A stretch of DNA of 6,346 nucleotides from Clostridiaceae bacterium OM02-2AC (lineage in GTDB: Bacteria > Bacillota_I > Bacilli_A > Erysipelotrichales > Erysipelotrichaceae): positions 1 through 6,346 of the forward strand of contig QULU01000086.1 of NCBI GenBank assembly GCA_003481775.1. Reading direction: 5' to 3'. Position numbers and translations under genes: made by a program. Positions 5,230 through 6,346 of the stretch are shown here, piece by piece (positions within the stretch are counted from its first letter, which is position 1; every line of letters starts with the position of its first letter). The notes under the pieces were generated by a model. It saw only the letters and a list, made by a program, of their open reading frames with translations, had not been told where the DNA came from and searched no databases.

Positions 5230-5577
5230 CTACTTCCTCACTTTTCTCTTTGTTTTTTTAACCTTCCAATTCATCTCTTTGCATATCAATTCAGATACAT
5301 CAACATGCACTCCTTGTTTCCCCAGTTGTTTCATTGCTTCGTTGATGATCCGTAAGGTAGGGGAGTATTTTAGCAATGACAAGGAGTCTGCTTTAAGTAG
5401 AACATCATCATCAAATATGTATTCCAGTATAGGTGTGTTAGCAACAGCGAGTACACAGATCCTAACTACGGCGGCTTCCGGAATAGCAACACGAGCTGCG
5501 AGCTGTCTTATCTGTTCATATTCTTTACTCGTAACATAATAGTGGTATTGCTTCCTTCTTTCTTTTGTGGTTTCCAT
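5230..5577 (-). CDS. Small RHH-like DNA-binding protein, 115 aa (MobC- or CopG-type)
   Basis: Residues 11-45 (YHYYVTSKEYEQIRQLAARV then PEAAVVRICVLAVAN) fit a ribbon-helix-helix: a strand, a first helix, a turn at about 31-33 and a second helix. MobC-type relaxosome proteins and plasmid copy-control or autorepressor proteins share this layout. The middle is unremarkable (TLRIINEAMKQLGKQGVHVD, about 73-93), and the C-terminus is strongly basic (WKVKKTKRKVRK, 104-115), suitable for DNA contact. An AGGAGGAC ribosome site (5581-5588) gives a secure start. It is the first gene of the operon with the membrane protein and primase, and lies just behind a paired dyad that could be its own operator. 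No relaxase gene is visible nearby, so the mobilisation reading is unproven. Confidence 0.7.
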   Translation of the reverse strand: METTKERRKQYHYYVTSKEYEQIRQLAARVAIPEAAVVRICVLAVANTPILEYIFDDDVLLKADSLSLLKYSPTLRIINEAMKQLGKQGVHVDVSELICKEMNWKVKKTKRKVRK

Positions 5578-5604
5578 GCTGTCCTCCTTTTTTCAGATAG
5601 AAAT

Positions 5605-5647
5605 AAAAAAAGCACTGTATACAGATGTAATAGTCTGTTTACAGTGC
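5605..5647 (-). terminator. Strong hairpin plus T-run before the replication operon (terminator or attenuator, also a double dyad)
   Basis: On the minus strand GCACTGT (from 5647) opens a 14-position stem (5647-5634 with 5625-5612, one mismatch) around an 8-base loop, followed by seven T. It is a textbook intrinsic terminator, yet it lies downstream of the tRNA terminator and only 24 bases before the ribosome site of the RHH gene. No room for a full promoter remains after it, so the operon transcript probably passes through it, as an attenuator would need. Each arm also contains its own dyad: CTGTATACAG (5615-5624 on the plus strand) and CTGTTTACAG, 20 bases apart. Confidence 0.65.
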
Positions 5648-5649
5648 CT

Positions 5650-5679
5650 CTTATAGTAACTTTTTCCCAATTTCATGAA
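5650..5679 (-). promoter_or_regulatory. Tentative promoter for the replication operon
   Basis: The minus strand reads TTCATG (5679-5674), an 18-base spacer and TATAAG (5655-5650). The -10 is one base from consensus but the -35 matches at only three positions. Initiation would fall near 5643, inside the double dyad, so a bound protein would block it. Confidence 0.3.
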
Positions 5680-5713
5680 AAAAGTCGAACTCTATTAAGA
5701 TATGAAGTTCGAC
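5678..5713 (-). terminator. Intrinsic terminator of tRNA-Ala
   Basis: GTCGAACT (minus strand, 5713-5706) pairs perfectly with AGTTCGAC (5691-5684) around a 14-base loop and is followed by six T (5683-5678). It begins 11 bases after the tRNA's CCA end, as expected for a single-gene tRNA transcript. Confidence 0.8.
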
Positions 5714-5724
5714 TGAATTTGTCA

Positions 5725-5800
5725 TGGTGGAGCGTATCGGGATCGAACCGATGACCCCCTGCGTGCAAAGCAGGTGCTCTCCCAGCTGAGCTAACACCCC
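5725..5800 (-). tRNA. tRNA-Ala (anticodon TGC)
   Basis: The 76-base gene, read on the minus strand from GGGGTGTTAGCTCAGC to the encoded CCACCA end, folds as a standard cloverleaf. The anticodon stem CCTGC/GCAGG frames the loop TTTGCAC with anticodon TGC. The T loop is GGTTCGATCCC. The acceptor stem contains G3-U70, the alanine identity pair, and the discriminator base is A. CCA is encoded. It has its own promoter (5818-5847) and terminator (5678-5713). It stands alone rather than in an rRNA operon, and its 3' end faces the mobile-element-like genes, making it a candidate integration site. Confidence 0.97.
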
Positions 5801-5817
5801 ATCTCGATTGCTTAATA

Positions 5818-5847
5818 AATATATCATGTACAGAGCAGCTTTGTCAA
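5818..5847 (-). promoter_or_regulatory. Promoter of tRNA-Ala
   Basis: The minus strand reads a consensus -35 TTGACA (5847-5842), an 18-base spacer and TATATT (5823-5818). Transcription would start near 5811, about ten bases before the mature tRNA. Confidence 0.75.
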
Positions 5848-5900
5848 TGCTTTTTTTCATTTTTTGATAAATATCTCAGCTTGCTAAATTTTCTAAATGA

Positions 5901-5938
5901 CAAAGCCATCCTTGCAGGGAAAGGTGGCTTTGCTTTTC
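5901..5938. terminator. Stem-loop, probable terminator after the Rpn-type gene
   Basis: CAAAGCCA (5901-5908) and TGGCTTTG (5925-5932) are perfect complements and the inner bases extend the stem with mismatches. The plus strand continues CTTTTCTC, a moderate T-run; the minus strand continues TCATTT, a poorer one. With only a minus-strand gene nearby (ending at 6071, about 140 bases away), it may work in both directions or serve no gene in view. Confidence 0.45.
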
Positions 5939-6070
5939 TCTATGGTATGTATATTCAAAAATATAAAATGCAATCCCCAGCTATAAATGTACAACATGCT
6001 GCGTAATCTACTTTTTCCTATGTGAGAGCAAAGCGTTCAAAGTATAGGAATAGTTTTTCACTTACAATTA

Positions 6071-6346
6071 CTAGGTATTGCTTGCGGGGGTGATTTGATT
6101 TTTTATGTCCTCCAATGTGTCACAAGTTAATAGAAGGTGGGCGATTTGTTCCATCTGTGCTGTTGACAAGGTGCACAGCCACGCTGAGCAGTCTTCATGA
6201 TACTTGCTTTCCATCATGCGGTTTAAAAATAATCGTTCTCCCTCTGCTTTCCCTTTCACTAATCCTACTTTTTCACCCTCTTCTCTCCCTTCTTCTCTTC
6301 CTTTTATGATTCCCTCCTTCATCCCCTCTTCAAAGCTGTCCTCCAG
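6071..6346 (-). CDS. C-terminal end of an Rpn/PD-(D/E)XK nuclease family transposase protein (partial)
   Basis: The frame is open to the window edge, reading LEDSFEEG before an internal ATG at 6322, so the gene begins outside the window and 91 residues plus stop are visible. The tail carries the glycine-rich charged repeat EEGMKEGIIKGREEGREEGE followed by GLVKGKAEGE, which is the hallmark linker near the C-terminus of Rpn-type (recombination-promoting nuclease) and related PD-(D/E)XK transposase-family proteins. The catalytic domain would be upstream and unseen. The final part (RLFLNRMMESKYHEDCSAWL, then STAQMEQIAHLLLTCDTLED) matches the usual helical end. Such genes are multicopy in gut Bacillota. 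Whether this copy is intact cannot be judged. Confidence 0.72.
   Translation of the reverse strand: MEDSFEEGMKEGIIKGREEGREEGEKVGLVKGKAEGERLFLNRMMESKYHEDCSAWLCTLSTAQMEQIAHLLLTCDTLEDIKNQITPASNT

Larger units (their letters stand above)
5801..6070. other. Non-coding interval between the Rpn-type gene and tRNA-Ala
   Basis: This 270-base stretch holds the tRNA promoter (5818-5847), a stem-loop at 5901-5932 and a weaker 7-bp dyad, TTCCTAT/ATAGGAA, around 6016-6051. The only readable minus-strand frame is about 33 codons and runs through the stem-loop, so no gene is called. Confidence 0.5.

Noticed and set aside
5542..5754. Plus-strand frame of 70 codons
   Set aside because: It runs antisense through the RHH gene start, two hairpins and the tRNA and has no ribosome site.
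5651..5860. Minus-strand frame across the tRNA (69 codons, includes VLAQLGEHLLCTQG)
   Set aside because: It is the well-known false translation of a tRNA gene; the tRNA cloverleaf explains the sequence.
5891..5995. About 33-codon minus-strand frame ending KATFPCKDGFVI
   Set aside because: Its end is the stem-loop itself and there is no ribosome site before its ATG.
1..6346. CRISPR array, insertion sequence, riboswitch, canonical parS or origin iterons
   Set aside because: No regularly spaced direct repeats, terminal repeats with transposase, conserved riboswitch core or TGTTTCACGTGAAACA-like site was seen on either strand.

Overview
The window looks like low-to-mid GC Bacillota DNA. The strong GGAGG-type ribosome sites, purine-rich leaders, a lone tRNA-Ala(UGC) and the Rpn-type protein tail would suit an Erysipelotrichia/Clostridia gut commensal; that placement is inference from style, not from a marker gene. 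Nearly everything is on the minus strand, so the order of transcription runs from high to low coordinates. Positions 1-5660 look like part of a plasmid or integrated mobile element (partition, replication and nuclease genes plus many small orphan genes). Positions 5678-6346 look like chromosome.

Layout from the right. 6346-6071 is the C-terminal end of an Rpn/PD-(D/E)XK-transposase-family protein. 6070-5801 is non-coding and holds a stem-loop and the tRNA promoter. 5800-5725 is tRNA-Ala, followed by its terminator (5713-5678). Next comes a 36-base dyad (5647-5612) with a following T-run. It leads into a tight three-gene operon: a small ribbon-helix-helix-like protein (5577-5230), a two-helix membrane protein (5224-5003) and a 514-aa primase-like replication protein (5000-3456). 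The only plus-strand gene, a small acidic protein (3173-3400), has its own extended -10 promoter and terminator. It is divergent from a 72-aa minus-strand gene (3113-2895).

The left half is a minus-strand cluster: a 224-aa protein with an RHH-like N-terminus (2662-1988), a 75-aa orphan (1942-1715), an overlapping 55-aa orphan (1733-1566), an exported thermonuclease (1476-985), a 53-aa orphan (972-811), a ParA ATPase (753-31) and the first codons of a probable ParB-like partner (29-1, cut by the window edge).

The replication protein and ParA/ParB-like pair would supply copying and inheritance, and the RHH protein could be a DNA-binding regulator or relaxosome accessory. The most unusual signals are non-coding: a recurrent ACGAAA(A)C leader element before five left-hand genes, paired CTGTnnACAG dyads with a T-run before the replication operon, a perfect 23-bp palindrome inside the replication gene, and an 8-bp inverted repeat before parA. 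No integrase, relaxase, CRISPR array or insertion sequence is visible.
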